From Bryum argenteum (Eukaryota; Streptophyta; Bryopsida; Bryales; Bryaceae), in NCBI GenBank assembly GCA_037043015.1, contig CM073327.1:15668727-15732726 (forward strand): a stretch of 64,000 nt of DNA. The letters run 5' to 3'. The notes beneath the pieces were generated by a model. It did no database searches, had not been told where the DNA came from, and saw only the letters and a program-made list of their open reading frames with translations. Below, piece after piece: positions 24,085-37,157 of the stretch; position 1 is the stretch's first letter; the number at the start of each line of letters is the position of its first letter. The position numbers and the translations under genes are program-made.

Positions 24085-25763
24085 TCGGGCGTACTATCCA
24101 TGTCATCCTTAGGATGCTATTTGAGCTACTCCAAGGTTTGACCTAAACTAAGTTTTTGTAACCGTGCCAATCCTTTCAACACCGAAGCAAGAAGATGACT
24201 ACAAGGACTATTTCACCCAAATGTTGAAGAGATGCAATAAACGGTTGGAGGTCCAAAGATACTATATATAGCCAAGTCAAGGTTTCAAGACCTCATGCCT
24301 CTACTACCCACTTCATTCAAAGGTGTAACAAATTCTACTCATTCTAATGGTTTCCTAACAAGGTTTAGAATCATCAATCACCACCTGGCTCACTTGAATC
24401 ATATAAGAGTACTTGGGTACAAGGTCCAGATTACTATTAATAGAAAGTCACTCCAAACTCAAAAATAACTATCAATGCAAAATTGTGACTCCTAGACTTG
24501 CAATGGAAAGGAGGTAGCAAAGATAGGAGTTAAGGTCCGGGAGTTCGAGTAAAGTGTGCAATTTTGTATCAAAGTTATCTTAATCCAATTAAGTCATGAT
24601 CATATGTTTTTTGCAAAATAGAGAAGGAAACGGTAGCCTTGCCTTCTACCCTTGTTTCCTCATAATCACACAACTCTTTTGAAATGATCAACCTTTGTAC
24701 ATCCTCACACACACTACTTGAAGTAAGTGTGCAATTTTGTATCAAAGTTATCTTAATCCAATCAAGTCATGATCATATGTTTTGCAAAATAGAGAAAGAA
24801 ACGGTAGCCTTGCCTTCTACCCTTGTTTCCTTAATAATCACACAACTCTTTTGAAATGATCAACCTTTGTACAAGCCACACACACCACTTCAAACTCAAG
24901 ACCCTCCTACCTACCTCCACCTTATAATTGCCTCTAAGTTCCTTTCAAACACCACTCTTACATAAATTTAAGAATAAAAGCAAGCAAGGGAAGTACATCA
25001 AGCAAAGGGTGAAATTTTTGAGTCCATTAAAGTGTTTGGATGACTTAAAAGGCCAAAACACACCTCTCTAAGAAAATTTCAGCATGCGAAGTCCATACCT
25101 TCCTTCTTGGTGAGTGAAAATTACAACCTAATGCCTTACTACATTCATGAACAAATAATCCTCTACCCCTTACCGTATTGGTGCACGTCTTGAAGTGGAA
25201 TCCAATCAAGAACCTCGTGCCGGTTCTTGAATGGGCGGCATCACCCAATCCACTTCCAATTTCCCACTTGGGTTACCGGATCAACGAAAGGTTTACAAGA
25301 ATTTAATTTATTTATTTTTTTCTTAAGTTCACACATGGATGGACCACAAAAGATGTGATGGACGGGTGAAGGGCAACTCGTATGTTCAACTCCGCATCCA
25401 CAAGCTCTTAGGATCCTTGGGGCATCACTCCCAATTCCCCCAATTTCAAACGACATAAACGGTCCCGCCGCCACTAATCCGACCTCACCGTCATACGAAA
25501 ACCACGACCTAATAAAGAAAAGCGACTAATACAACACCAAAGGAGCCCCACCCAACAATGGTGGCACAATCCCCTTCACACTCACGACGCAATGTCATGA
25601 GCTACTCACAAGGGCAACAACACCCACAAAACGCCCAACCCACAATTGCAATTGAAATGAAAACACAAACACAAACAACACACATGCCTTCAAGCTCCTA
25701 GTCCGTACGCATATCCTTCAAAAATCATTTCACACACTTTTACCACAAGTTAGATGACACTCT
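24085..25763 (-). other. untranslated leader of the Ty3/gypsy element
   Basis: About 1.7 kb between the primer-binding site and gag with no convincing gene. It contains a direct duplication (24553-24875). Confidence 0.6.
24553..24875. repeat. tandem duplication in the retrotransposon leader
   Basis: Two near-identical copies (period about 174 bp) begin AAGTGTGCAATTTTGTATCA and end CAACCTTTGTACA, at about 24553-24704 and 24725-24875. Their role is unknown. Confidence 0.8.
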
Positions 25764-25781
25764 CTCCCGGCAAACGCACCA
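25764..25781 (-). other. primer-binding site of the retrotransposon
   Basis: Five bases inside the 5' LTR, the minus strand reads TGGTGCGTTTGCCGGGAG. It starts with TGG, as required for pairing with a tRNA CCA end. It resembles the TGGCGCCGTTGCCGGGGA-type sites of Athila/Tat elements rather than the initiator-Met type. The exact tRNA is not certain. Confidence 0.6.
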
Positions 25782-25786
25782 AATTC

Positions 25787-27131
25787 TATGAGCAATTCAA
25801 CCCGTAGGAAGAAAAGCCCTAGAGTTGGGCCGGTTGAGAGTGGAGACACCTACCTAGCCCTTCCAAGCAATGGACTCTAAATCCTAACAAGCATTCACAA
25901 ACACCATGCATCCACCATCACACGATCATCAAGACACGAGATGCAATAAACATCACAAGAAAACCAATGGGGGAAGAAGAAGTACAATTGGGGTCCAACC
26001 TCAGCTGGACCCTTGGCCACTAAAATGGCCGTATCTCCCTCGTCCTTGCTCTTCTTGAGGCAAGCTAGGAGTCTACAGAGAGCTAGCTTGATGATGTACT
26101 TGAATCCGGAAGCACGTCTCGTGGTTCTTCCTAAAACTTGAGTTATGCGGCCTCAAAGTCAGGCCTTCAATTTGCCCTCCACAGTAGACATGCTTTCACT
26201 TAATCGATCACCATTCCTCCGTCCATGATCCAAAAAGAGGAAGCCTAGGCTCTTTGGAAAGCTGGCTTCAAGGCGCTCCTCTCCTCCAAAGGGCTTGCTC
26301 AGATTTGTCTCCTACCGATAGAAATCGTTCTTCAAGTCAGCGCCGCCTCTTCTCGCCGTCCGCCGCAAGCCGGTGAAGTCCTCTTGGGAGATCCGCCATA
26401 GCTCCCCGTCGCTGCTCCTATGACCGCGCGCTTGGGCTCGTTGGAAAGCTGGCTTCAAGACGCTCCTTTCCTCCAAAGGGCTTGCTCAAACTCGTCTCCA
26501 GCCAAACGCTACACCTTCCAAAGTTGGCAGATCCAGATCTTGGTCGGGAAATCCACTCTCCTATCTTCTACCCTAACCTACCCACACTCACACCCACATC
26601 CAACAACTCCACACATTCTACTTGTGTGTTTTCTCCATCTTAGATCACTAACTCCATTCTCCATAGCCACAACCTAGAAGCATCTCAAAACCACACACAT
26701 ACACCAAAAAACAAGAGAGACAAAACTAGCAAACCCTAGCAAAAAGAGAGAGACAAGTAAAAAGAAATGAGAAAGAAAGAAAAGATAAAGGGGAGAGGGG
26801 AAGCATGAGGGAGAAATCCTACTCCCTCACCTTCCTTCTTACCTTTCTACTTTCTAAATTGCCTATCTACCTCTAACTCTAATACTACCTCACATCAAAT
26901 ATTCTTCAATTCTAACAATTTAGTTATCCTCCCTAACATAAAATCATGTAATTGTCACTAAATTGCCATACTCAATGCTTTTCTTAATTATTCTAATAAC
27001 TTCCGAGCCTATTTCTATAAATTCAAATTTAATGCATTTAGCCTATAGGAACCACACAAACTACTATAATCAAATGTATTTTGTATCTAGATATTCAATA
27101 ACTAATACGTGAGCCATTTGTATGGCTCACA
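25787..27131 (-). repeat. 5' LTR (relative to element orientation)
   Basis: 1345 bp, almost identical to 16631-17976. The only differences I find are near GCGGCC(C)TCAA(A)GTC and one A in a run before CCACACAC. Confidence 0.95.
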
Positions 27132-27136
27132 TTGGC

Positions 27137-28928
27137 CCGTGAAACACTTCAAACCCATTTTAAAACTACAATTTTTTTTATTTTGATTTTCTTTCTTGAA
27201 CATTATGATCTCACTATCAATAAGGATTGTGAACCTAGATATGGAGCACGTATGTACATAAAAATTAGATAATAGATAGGAGTGGTTTATACTTAAAAGT
27301 TACTCAAAATTTGAAAATTTCCACCTTGCAATGAAATTTTTGTCAGGTCTGAAGCTTAGAAGCATTAGCAATCGAACATTTCCATTTGAAATATGCAATT
27401 TCCTTCGAGTACTTTCTAACATGAACATTAGGTAGAGAATGACTTTTTGTGATCGGAGCTAAAGCAGGCGAGTGTATTGAATGCCTTATGACACCATGAT
27501 ATTTGCTATTAGTTTGTCAAAAGTTTACTTTTATTTTGAGGCCTCTCAAATTCATAGTATCTAATTGTGTTGGCTACATAACTTGTGCTATGTGCCAAGT
27601 TGGTGAGTTTTGAAGATTTTGATAAGTTTTGTGAAGCCATAGTAGCTTGATCCTTATGCTCAGATTGCTCTCAATGATGTAAGGAGTTTGGTTGGTTACT
27701 TCATTGTTAGATTTATTTGGTGTCATTTCATGGCCGAGGTGTTTATTTTCTCTTTGTTGTTTGGATTTGATATTTTATTTTAGAAGACATCATGGCTTGC
27801 ATAGGAGGTTGTGGTAGTCTTGGATATTGAACCTTGTAACGTTTAAGAGTCCGCTCTCACAAGAAAGACTTTGCTCCCATTGTATCCCTTTAACCTCTTT
27901 TTGATAAAAATTGGACACTTTGTTTGAACATGCAACCTTTGGGAGAATCTACAGGAACATAAATGGTTGACGGAAAATATTATAAAGTGTGCAGTTGTTG
28001 TATAATGGTAGCGAGAACTTGTTATTATTGAGAGTGTACTACTTTGACCATCAATAGATTCTTGTATATTTTCTTCTATTCATATGAATTTTGGTTACGT
28101 GTCTACTTGGTCAATTATTCAATAGCTCTGCATAGACACATCATAATTAGAGAGACATCTCATGTACAATGAGTGGTGATTGCTTTGCATGAGTCTACTT
28201 GATCATGTACGAAAATCATCCGAACTTATTCGACTCAAATTGAAGGTTCAGGATGTAAGGAGCGAAATTATGAATCACCAAACAGTAAAAACTAGATTGA
28301 TAATGAAGTTTGATCTAAAGTTCACACTTGAAATTGTATATATGTGTGTAAAATACAAAGTATGTTGTGTGCTATTCACAATTTTTGTTCTATTTTAGTG
28401 TATTTCATGAGTTTTGTGTTGTATCCTTGACAATTCCAAGAGTTGTGCAATTCCAAAATATGATCAAAATGTTGGAGACTGTTCGCGATCACTTCATTTG
28501 AATTGTTCAATGTTCCTTGAAAGGATAGTTTCTTAACGACTTTATATCTGAGGTGCTTGAATGGACCCAACTAAATGGATTAAAATCCGATTGTCAATTT
28601 CTCTTATTACTTTTAGAGTTTTGAAAGCTATCAAGTAAAGATCAAGGACTCATTGTGAGCAATCTTGCTAGGTGTGCAGGAAGGCCAAAGTTTAGAGAAG
28701 TGTGAGGGATGAAGACAATAGAGGGTTGAATCATATTATCTTGGAGTTTGAGTCAACCTATAAGTTGAGATTATATATGCCTGTGAAGGATTGATATTCG
28801 CGCCTTGGAAGAAGTGTTGTTAGAAACTATGGTATTGAGAAACTATGGTGTTATTTGAAGGTGATGGTATGGACAAGATCTGTTGAAAGTTTGTGATCCG
28901 AGCAAATCTAAGTGTGTAGAATACAAGC
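27137..28928 (+). other. upstream region of TNL A
   Basis: AT-rich and without a recognisable gene. It is clearly related to 52166-53695 but more diverged than the protease segment. It presumably contains the TNL promoter; no core element could be assigned with confidence. Confidence 0.5.
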
Positions 28929-31900
28929 ATGGCAAGTAGAAGTCTTCAAGATACGAGCGCAGAGTGCAGAATTGTAAAGAAAGCACGTATTGAGAACACA
29001 AGCAACAGTAAGCATTGTTTTGCCTTGAGTGGCTTACTAATACTACATTTTTAGCTATTCCAAGTGACATCTAAGTAGTTTTGTGCATGTGGGCGTTATT
29101 ATTGTAATAGTTAGTATTGTGAGTCATACCTCGTGATCAATCACTACACTAATATTTTCTTGGTGTGTAGATATTCTTGCAACCTTCGATGTTTTCATAA
29201 GCCATAGAGGTCCGGATACAAAGACAGGCTTTGTGAGCCATCTTTATAAAGCTCTTAAAGGAAGGGGACTGCAAACATTCTTTGACTGCAGATCTATTGA
29301 TAAGGGTGAAGATGGATGGGGAAGTATAGAGAATGCCATCAAGAATAGTCAAATTGCTGTGGTTGTATTTTCAGAGAGATTCACAGAATCGGAGTGGTGT
29401 TTGAGGGAGTTGGATGCAATAATGGAGAGAGGATGTATGGAGGTGCAAACTATTTTCTACAATGTGCAACCATGTGAAGTAAGGCATCTAGGAAGTGGTA
29501 CATTGAAAGATGGATTTGAGAAATTGAGACAACGACATGAAGCAGCAATTATGAATCAATGGAAAAGAAGACTGGAGGAAGCATCAAATATAACGGGTTG
29601 GATTCGTGACCCAACAAGGTAATATGAGATATGAGAATGATTTATATCGGTGTGAGTTGTTTGACAATTAAATTTGTTAAAGGTGATTATTAACAAAGTT
29701 GTATCATTTTGTTTGTAGGTTGGAATCTGAATTTTTAGAAGAAATTGTTGCACGCATACTTGCATTGGCAAACAAGCCAGTCCCGCTACATGTTGGTGAC
29801 CATGTTGTAGGTGTGAAGGAAGTGGCTGAGTAAATTATCAATTCGCTCTACAACAGAAATCAAGTGCGGATGATGGGATTGTGGGGACCGGGAGGGATTG
29901 GAAAGTCAACTCTTGCAAGAGAGCTCTATAATCAAATGAGCACAAAATTTGGACGAACATGTTACATTGAGGATGTAACAGAAATGATGGAAGGAGGTAG
30001 AATGAAGAAAGTTCAGCAGCAAATGATGAAAGACCTATTGATGTGCAATGAAGATATTGGTAGCCAATCTAAAGGAAAGGCAATTTTGAAGGAAAGGTTA
30101 TGCAAAATCCAATTTCTATTGGTCTTGGACAATGTTCAAGATAATCGTGTGATGGAGGATTTATTATCAAGGGAAATGTTTGATTCTCATAGCATGTGTA
30201 ATATCACATCCCGTGACAGAAAATCATTTGAGACAACTTTGTCATCCGATGAAGAAGAGGTATATATTCACGACGTGAAGGGCTTGAGCATCATAGACTC
30301 TGCGAAAGTGTTCAAGTCCTTTGCATTTGGAGGCAGTGCAATTATGAAGCCAAAATTGGTGTCAAGTATCATTGAGAAGTGTGGGGGCATTCCATTGGTG
30401 TTGAAAGTTATTGGAGCACATTTAGGAAAAAGTCGTGATGAAAACGATTGGAAAGCGGTATGGGCAAAGTTAAATGAAGGCTCAATGATGGGTGCAACCA
30501 AGATCTCGGATTGTTTAAAAATCAGCTATGATGCTCTAGACGAATTTGAGAAAGAGATGTTCTTGGATATTGCATGCACGTTGATTGGAGAGTGTAAAGA
30601 TTTGGCAATGGCAGTTTGGAATTCTCCAAAGTCTGTACTGTGGTCACGTGATTATGAACTTGGAAGGCTCATTGAGAAGGCATTAATCATAGTGGATGAC
30701 GAAGGTTGCTTGAGAATGCATGACCACTTGAGGGACATTGGTCGAGCAATTGAGGAGTCAAATGTGCCAAGAAAACGCTTGTGGACAGGAGGTTGTTTAA
30801 ACAACAACCATAAGGTGTGTTATCAATGTTGGACTACTTTCAAATATTTAGTTTGTTAAATGTATGTCATGATAGGAAGTCAAGTGTTTCACTATGCAAT
30901 AGCAATGATTGATTGCCTTACGAATATTTTAAATATATATGGAATACTGTTGAGTACATGTGTATACTTCATATATGTCAGAGATTATGTAGTTGTATAT
31001 ATTTTCCTCACTTGTATTGCACTGGTGACATGGATCTATAGGAATTGCCAAGTACTCTCCAAATTTTGAATATCTTATCAAGCTTTGAAGATTGTGTGAA
31101 AGATCTTGATGTATATCACATGAAGGACTTGCGAATCTTGTTGTGCAATGGAGATTTGAGTATATTGTCCACTCCTCCAAGAAGTATAATTTGGCTTCGG
31201 TGTACAACTTTAGTTGGTGATGTATGGAATGGTTTTTCATTGACAAATCAAAATAAAAAGATTGGTATCGGAAACTTCATTGACAATGACGTTAGTTCTC
31301 CATCAAACTCATATGAAGAATTGATCAACATGAATACATTGAGAAGTAGTGATCTCTTAAACACATTTGGAGAGTCGAGCAACTTGGAGATACTGGATTT
31401 GAGTGGATGTTCAGAACTTGCTCTACTACCAAATTTTTTTGGAGGCCTCAAAAATTTGAATAATTTGAATTTTTGCAAAACTGGAATCAGTGGTTTGCCA
31501 AACACATTTGGAGAGTTGAGCAACTTGGAGATACTGAACATGAGCGAGTGTTCAAATCTTGTTCTACTACCAAATTCAATTGGAGGCTTGAAGAAGTTGC
31601 GTGATTTGAATCTTAGGTATTCGAATTAGTAGTTTGCCGTACACATTTGGAGAGTTGAGCAACTTGGAGATATTGGGTTTGGGTGGATGTTTAAACCTTG
31701 CTATACTACCAAATTCATTTGGAGGCCTCAAGAAGTTGCACTTTTTGAATCTATGCGATTCAAGGATTAGTGGTTTGCCAAAGACGTTTGGAGAGTTGAG
31801 CAACTTGGAGATATTGAATTTGAGAGCATGTTCAAACCTTGCTCTACTACCAGATTCATTTGGAGGCCTTAAGAAGTTGCGTGATTTGAATCTTAAGATT

Positions 31901-32308
31901 TCTGGAATTAGTGGTTTGCCAGACACATTTGGAGAGTTGAGCAGCTTGGAGATATTGGAATTGAGCGAATGTTCAAACCTTGCTCTACTACCAAATTCAT
32001 TTGGAGGCCTCAAGAAGTTGCGTAATTTGAATCTATTCGTTTCAGGGATTAGTGGTTTGCCAGGCACGTTTGGAGAGTTGAGCAACTTGGAGATATTGGG
32101 TTTGGGTGGATGTTCAAAGCTTGCTCTACTACCAGATTCATTTGGAGGCCTCAAGAAGTTGCGTGATTTGAATCATGGGTTTTCCGGAATAAGTGGTTTG
32201 CCAAACACATTTGGAGAGTTGAGCAACTTGGAGATATTGGATTTGAGTGAATGTTCAAACCTTGCTCTACTACCAGATTCATTTGGATATGCAGACAATG
32301 AAGTATGA
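28929..32308 (+). pseudogene. TIR-NBS-LRR (TNL) immune-receptor gene, copy A, broken as written
   Basis: Four exons: 28929-29007 (ATG, MASRSLQDTSAE), 29171-29618 (TIR), 29719-30811 (NB-ARC), 31042-32308 (LRR), with GT-AG introns and consistent phases. The TIR has DVFISHRGPDTKTGFVSHLY and WCLRELDAI, whose Glu is the NADase catalytic residue in plant TIRs. NB-ARC has P-loop GPGGIGKST, kinase-2 FLLVLDNVQD, GIPLVLKVIG, FLDIACTLIG and MHDHLRDIGRAIEE. LRRs follow in 47-residue double units. Lesions: TAA at 29831 (copy B has GAA) and a 2-bp deletion at about 31621. A deletion also joins the seventh LRR unit directly to the 3' tail at about 32288. Known role: pathogen-effector sensing, with TIR nucleotide signalling on oligomerisation. 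Apart from three lesions it reads well, so recent decay or sequence error are both possible. Confidence 0.9.
31372..32290 (+). repeat. 141-bp LRR-coding repeats, TNL A
   Basis: The string GAGTTGAGCAACTTGGAGAT (first copy GAGTCGAGC) starts at 31372, 31513, 31652, 31793, 31934, 32075 and 32216. Spacing is 141 bp except 139 where the frameshift lies. Each unit codes two LRRs (47 residues). Near identity at DNA level points to unequal crossing-over or gene conversion. Confidence 0.9.
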
Positions 32309-33616
32309 ATAAATGGCATGCATTTTAGTAAAAGCAGCTATTGTTTTTGAGTTTTCAAACTTGGGGCATGTTTTGCCATCGGGAGGCAATGATGAGGAAT
32401 CCAAAAAATATTTTCATGAATATTTTTTGCATGATCATGATTTTAGGATGAAGAGTAACATCTTTCTAGTAGGATGATTTGTGATCCAAATACTTTTGGC
32501 AATTGTTTTGCAAGGATGTTTTTATTTTGAAAAAGAGTGAATGAATGGATCATTATTGAGGAGTTATATCTCCTTCATCCATCGTTGGATTTTGACTTTT
32601 TTTTTTTGGGATGGATTCTAGTAAGAGTCTTGTTTTTTTGGTAGAAATCATGCCAAAATCTAGGATATAGTGATGATAGGGCACAGATACAAATGCAAAG
32701 AGTTGAATTTTGGACTATTTTTCCTTTGTAGATTTTTTGGCAGTATTTATCATTGCATGGTTATTATTTGTGCAAAGAATTTTTTCTCGTGGTTTTTTTT
32801 TGTCTTAAGGTGTTTTTGAAAGTGAATAAACATCGTTGTAGTTGATGATTTTTTAATTGCTATAAGTATATTGGTAGCATTTTCACTTCAAAGTGACAAT
32901 GTTGAGATTTTGTAATGTTTACTGAGTTCTAAAACGTTATAGTCTTGCAATGCGGCCCCATGAATCAAAATCTAATCCACATGATGAATAATATTTCTAC
33001 AGGAAGATTGTATATGGTTGAGATCTCTATAACTTACCTTCGTTTCCATTTACGACACTTTTATGATAATGTGTTCTATTTACTACCAATGAGTGAAACC
33101 AGTTAAGGATTAAGTTTTTTTTGTAAGATTGTATTGTATTTGGATGTAAGATTTATATGCTAAGATTTTAAGAATATTAATTTCTCAACTTGTTTGAATG
33201 TTTGAATGGGCACTAAAAAAAATGTTTGAATTACAACTTGAATATTTTAGTACTTAATATTTTTAAAGTCACTTCAAGAGATAAGCATCTTTTTACTTCT
33301 AAGAGCCCAATCAACCATTTTATGGTCAATCACAAATTTTTAAGGAGCTGAACTTGAACAAAGAAGAATTTTTTTGGAATTTTTTAATATCTTAAAAGTT
33401 TAGTGAGTTGGAAACGACATCCAATTTACAGATCCTCGTTTGGATTTATAGATTGTTTTCAATAAGCTTTCAAACACAAACAGGGTAAGGTTTTCTTAGT
33501 GTAAGAAAACTTACTACTACTTGGGAAACTAGTAAGGTTCCTTATAGGTTATTGCTTTGCCTCTCTCCATTTTATCATATAACATGTGATTTTAGCCAAT
33601 CATATCAATTTCCAAC
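32309..33616 (+). other. 3' tail of TNL A
   Basis: No separate gene is seen. A conserved frame at about 32315-32480 (AAIVFEFSNLGHVLPSGG) matches the tail blocks near 3120, 57290 and 59990 and may be a former terminal exon. The rest is AT-rich and matches 57400-58570. Confidence 0.5.
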
Positions 33617-34867
33617 TACACTCAAAATTATATTTAGTGTTGGATGACCCCTGGTGTAGTTACCATCATCATGCTCCAACGTTATTTGTCAACTTGTGGA
33701 CAATTAGTGTAGTGGGGCCACCATTTCTTAATTGCACCCTCCCTTCTAGCCGCCAAAGTTGCAACTTCGATAATTAAGGCATCTTTTCCATGCGCCCTTG
33801 TCTTATCCTCCTCCATGGAGTGTTTGTTTATCCTCCTCCCAAAAGAGTTTTCTTCCTTTTCAAAACTCTCATGGAGCTTACTTCTCTCTGGAGCTCACTT
33901 ATTTGAAAGATTGCAATTGGAGTGCTTTGCAATTAAGAGGTGGCTTTACAAAGCAACTCCTTTATTGCAAGAAAAGAGGGACTTTCCAAGAAACGAAGGA
34001 CTTTGCAAGAAAGGAGGAGTTCCACAAGGTACATTGAGCTTCATTCTTTCGTTCCTTCCATCAAGTGCTGATTTTCATTCTTTCGCTTCTTCTTTTTTCT
34101 GCAAATGAATTTTGTTTCATTTATCAAACTGTATTATGTCAATAAAACTTTTTCGTTTCAAAAGAGATCAGTTGAGCTTCTACTTTCTCAGTGTGATGGT
34201 GTCAATATTGGTTATGTATCCAATTATCAAATAATGTCCATTATACTTGTTGTCCATAATACATGTTGTCTGTGATGGTCTCAATATTGGATTGGTTGTG
34301 TATCTAATTATGAAAGTATGTTGATTATACATGTTCTCCATCATACATGTTTATCACAGCTGCTGTCTAACATACGGGTTGTATATGGCCACCATAGACT
34401 TTTTCAGTTAAATCTACTGTACATATTCAATTGTTCCATTTTTATAATAATAGTAATTCTATATTGTCTAAGCTTCTTTACAATGACTGTGGGTGAGTTT
34501 TGTTGAAATATGCTATTAAACATCTGAAGATTTATCTCAATCACTTTCAAAACATGTCCCCATTGCCTAAGCCAAAGCAGAAAGGATATATTCAAATTTA
34601 AACACACTTGGATTGATATTGTTATAAAAATCAAGAAGTGTACCATGATATGATTTTCACAAAAAACACTTGAATGGAGTATGCTGAGATTACTTTACTA
34701 AGAATAAATTGTAGACAAATTGAAGAACATTTTCTAACATGACAACTAGGATTGAATTGGAATCCAATAGAATACAAAAAGTTTGTTATTCACTGTTAAC
34801 CGGGATTTACCTAGCCAAGAAAGAGTAAAATCGCTAGTAGCCTATTAAGACCACTAGACTTTAGAGT

Positions 34868-34947
34868 CCCGGGATGAAATCCTCGTTCGGGATGAAATCT
34901 GTTTTTGGGATGGAATCCTGTCGCAGGATGAAATCCTGTGGATGGAT
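34868..34947. repeat. short tandem repeats GGGATGAAATCCTGT
   Basis: About five imperfect copies of GGGATGAAATCCTGT follow one another. A CT microsatellite lies at about 35010-35025. Confidence 0.7.
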
Positions 34948-35263
34948 GAAGGCGCGACTAGGGTTGGAGATTAGGGTTTGGCGGCCGGGGTTTGGAGGAG
35001 TTTTTGGAGCTCTCTCTCTCTCTCTTTCGGATCTTTGGAGCTAGGAGCGTGTGTGGGGTGTGTGTGTGGGGTGTTGGATAGTGACAGGAACTACTGCTTA
35101 GGTCAGTTCATGGTACCTGGAAGGACCAGGTAGCACTGCCAAGACAGGAAATGTTTGTACCACTATCATTTTTTTCAATGACATTATGAATGGATTTGTA
35201 TGTAAAGGTGTTAAACTTAAGTGTGGAGATTTCCGTGTTAGGGTTGGGAAGCGATGATGGGAA

Positions 35264-35432
35264 CAGATGATTGAGAAGCGATATTGGGAAGCGATATTGA
35301 GAAAGCAGATATTAGGAGCGATATTGAGAGCGATATTGGGAGCGATGTGAGAGAGTAGTATTGGGAGCAGTATTGAGAGCAGTATTGGGAGCAGTATTGA
35401 GAGCGGTATTAGGAGCAGTATTGGGTGACAGT
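35264..35432. repeat. short tandem repeats of GGGAGCAGTATTGAGAGC type
   Basis: About ten imperfect 16-17 bp copies alternate between GCGATATTGGGA and GCAGTATTGAGA. They lie inside the pogo-like element. No coding function is visible. Confidence 0.8.
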
Positions 35433-35635
35433 TTATAGAACTTTTAGGGTTTCAGAGAGTTACAACATCATAGGTAAGGTATTTGGAGGGGTATGAAGAA
35501 TACCACTTTCACATCCACGTAAGGTTATCAATGAACTTTGACGTTGGAATGACTTCGATTATTTGTCAAAAGAATCTTTTATATTGAATTGTATTTTTAA
35601 TATCTTACTTCACTCTATTATGTAGGTTTTTCATA

Positions 35636-37157
35636 ATGGAGCGTGGCCCTAGAATTTCAGGATCTCTTCAACAAGTGACACCTATCGCCACACGGAAGAC
35701 GATAATTGCGTGGATGCTTGAAGATTCCGCTTTACATGGTGTTGAGGGATTGTCTGCTAAGACTATTCAACCTTTTCCAACACATTTCTGTTGCAAAAGA
35801 GCAGCAAATCTTATACGAGCAAAATCACAGGTAGGCCTCTCGTGACCGCTATTTTTTATGAATGACAACGTTATGGCTCTAGCAATGACATGCCCCCGCA
35901 GCAAATTAGTAAGGCGCTCTCAAATGTTGGTGAAGGCCGCTACCTCTAGACGAGGCCTACAGCAATCGGAATGGATACAATGGTTGTATCAACGATTGTT
36001 GGAGTCATCCCGACATGTATCGCAAATATGGGGTGAAGTTTTCTTCTATACTCTTAAGAGAGTTGGCAATGTGAATTTTCCTACCCCCTGATTCCATCTA
36101 CCATGCCGAATCTAGAGACCCTAAAGATGATAAACTTTTAATTGAAAAAACTATTAACTCATGGATCCAACAATTTATAGATGTCCATAATATAGTCCTT
36201 TAATCACAACGGGGCCGATTATTGCTCAGCAATGCTAAAGAGATTCAAATTCAGAAGATTGTTGCATAACATCTAGGGTTGCTCCATAGAGGTTTCCAAA
36301 CTGGAGAGTTTTATGAGAACTTAATGGAAAACATTGATGAGACACACTTTGTCATCATTATGGACAACGATAAATCATTGGGATTTAGGGGCGCTTCTAC
36401 AGTTAAATATGCTGATGTTGTGGCTGGCGGGAGTCCATGACTTTGGTTGTGCGAATCTCTGGGGGCGGCGCTCAATGATCGAAGCGCCTATGCTCATTTT
36501 TACAAACTCTAATCGCACTTATCCGATTAAAGGTGTCCATGATAATATTCCTAATATTTATCATCGAACAAGTCCCAAATGTTGGATAGACACCACCTTA
36601 TTTCAAGAATACTTTCTGGAACCCCGTGCTTATCAACCGGAACTACATCAACGTACTAAGTTGGTGTGATCAGATAATTGTTCTAGCCATAATAGCACCT
36701 CTAGGCTAGAAGCCAATTTGAGGGAGAAAAATACAATCCTCAAAATTTTGCCCCCATGTTGCAGAAATTTGTGTCAACCTGCTGACACATTTGTCATTTC
36801 CAAGATAAAGGATGCATGAACTAGAATATGGGAAGCCAAAAAAGCAGAAATGATTAGACTTGATGCTTGCCAAAATGTCCCTAGAGCAGATGAAACGTGG
36901 TCTGGGAAGTTGAAAAACCCTGGAAAGAGTTTCTTTCTTCAATTGGCTGTAGATGCCATTGATTCCCTGTTAATAGGGAAGTGGACATTGATAATATGTC
37001 CTTTGCCACAAAGTCCATGATTAGGTGTGGTTTGGCTTTGGGAATTAATGGAACTTGGAATGTTCAACAATTGTTTCCTCACTTACAGGAAATTGTTGCA
37101 AAATATGAGCAACACTTCCGTGGTTTGGAAGTACCACCACTTTCCATGGCACCTTGA
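35636..37157 (+). pseudogene. pogo-like DDE transposase, copy B
   Basis: It starts at ATG 35636 (MERGPRISGSLQQVTPIATR). An N-terminal helix-turn-helix-like region is followed by a DDE core: CQPADTFVISKIKDA near 36777-36820 and the THFVIIMDNDKSLGFRG block near 36345. Homology ends at about 37155 (SMAP and stop), about 507 codons, normal for pogo transposases. Several small indels break it, for example GGG at 36429-36431 where copy A has GGGG and a frame change near 35845. A TGA also replaces the Trp of VWLDN near 36668. It is less decayed at the start than copy A, but not functional as written. Confidence 0.85.

Larger units (their letters stand above)
16626..27136 (-). mobile_element. Ty3/gypsy LTR retrotransposon, young insertion in unit A
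   Basis: Full-length element on the minus strand, 10.5 kb. The LTRs are 16631-17976 and 25787-27131, with identical 5-bp target duplications TTGGC at 16626-16630 and 27132-27136. Internal order on the minus strand is gag, protease, RT-RNase H, integrase, which is the Ty3/gypsy order. No chromodomain is visible after integrase. RNase H/integrase wording such as RHYLLMNPVVFFVDH fits the non-chromovirus (Tat/Athila-like) branch. Unit B has the uninterrupted site at 52161-52165. LTRs differ by only two or three small changes, so the insertion is recent. Confidence 0.95.
33619..35630 (+). other. left noncoding part of the pogo-like element
   Basis: I find no conserved protein. It is probably the promoter and leader of the transposase gene. 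An intron appears to end at about 35629 (TATGTAG) just before the transposase ATG. Confidence 0.5.

Noticed and set aside
31576-32154. Long antisense open frame across the LRR repeats (also 56128-56607)
   Set aside because: It is a by-product of the 141-bp coding repeat on the plus strand; the protein is a reverse shadow repeated with the same period and matches no family.
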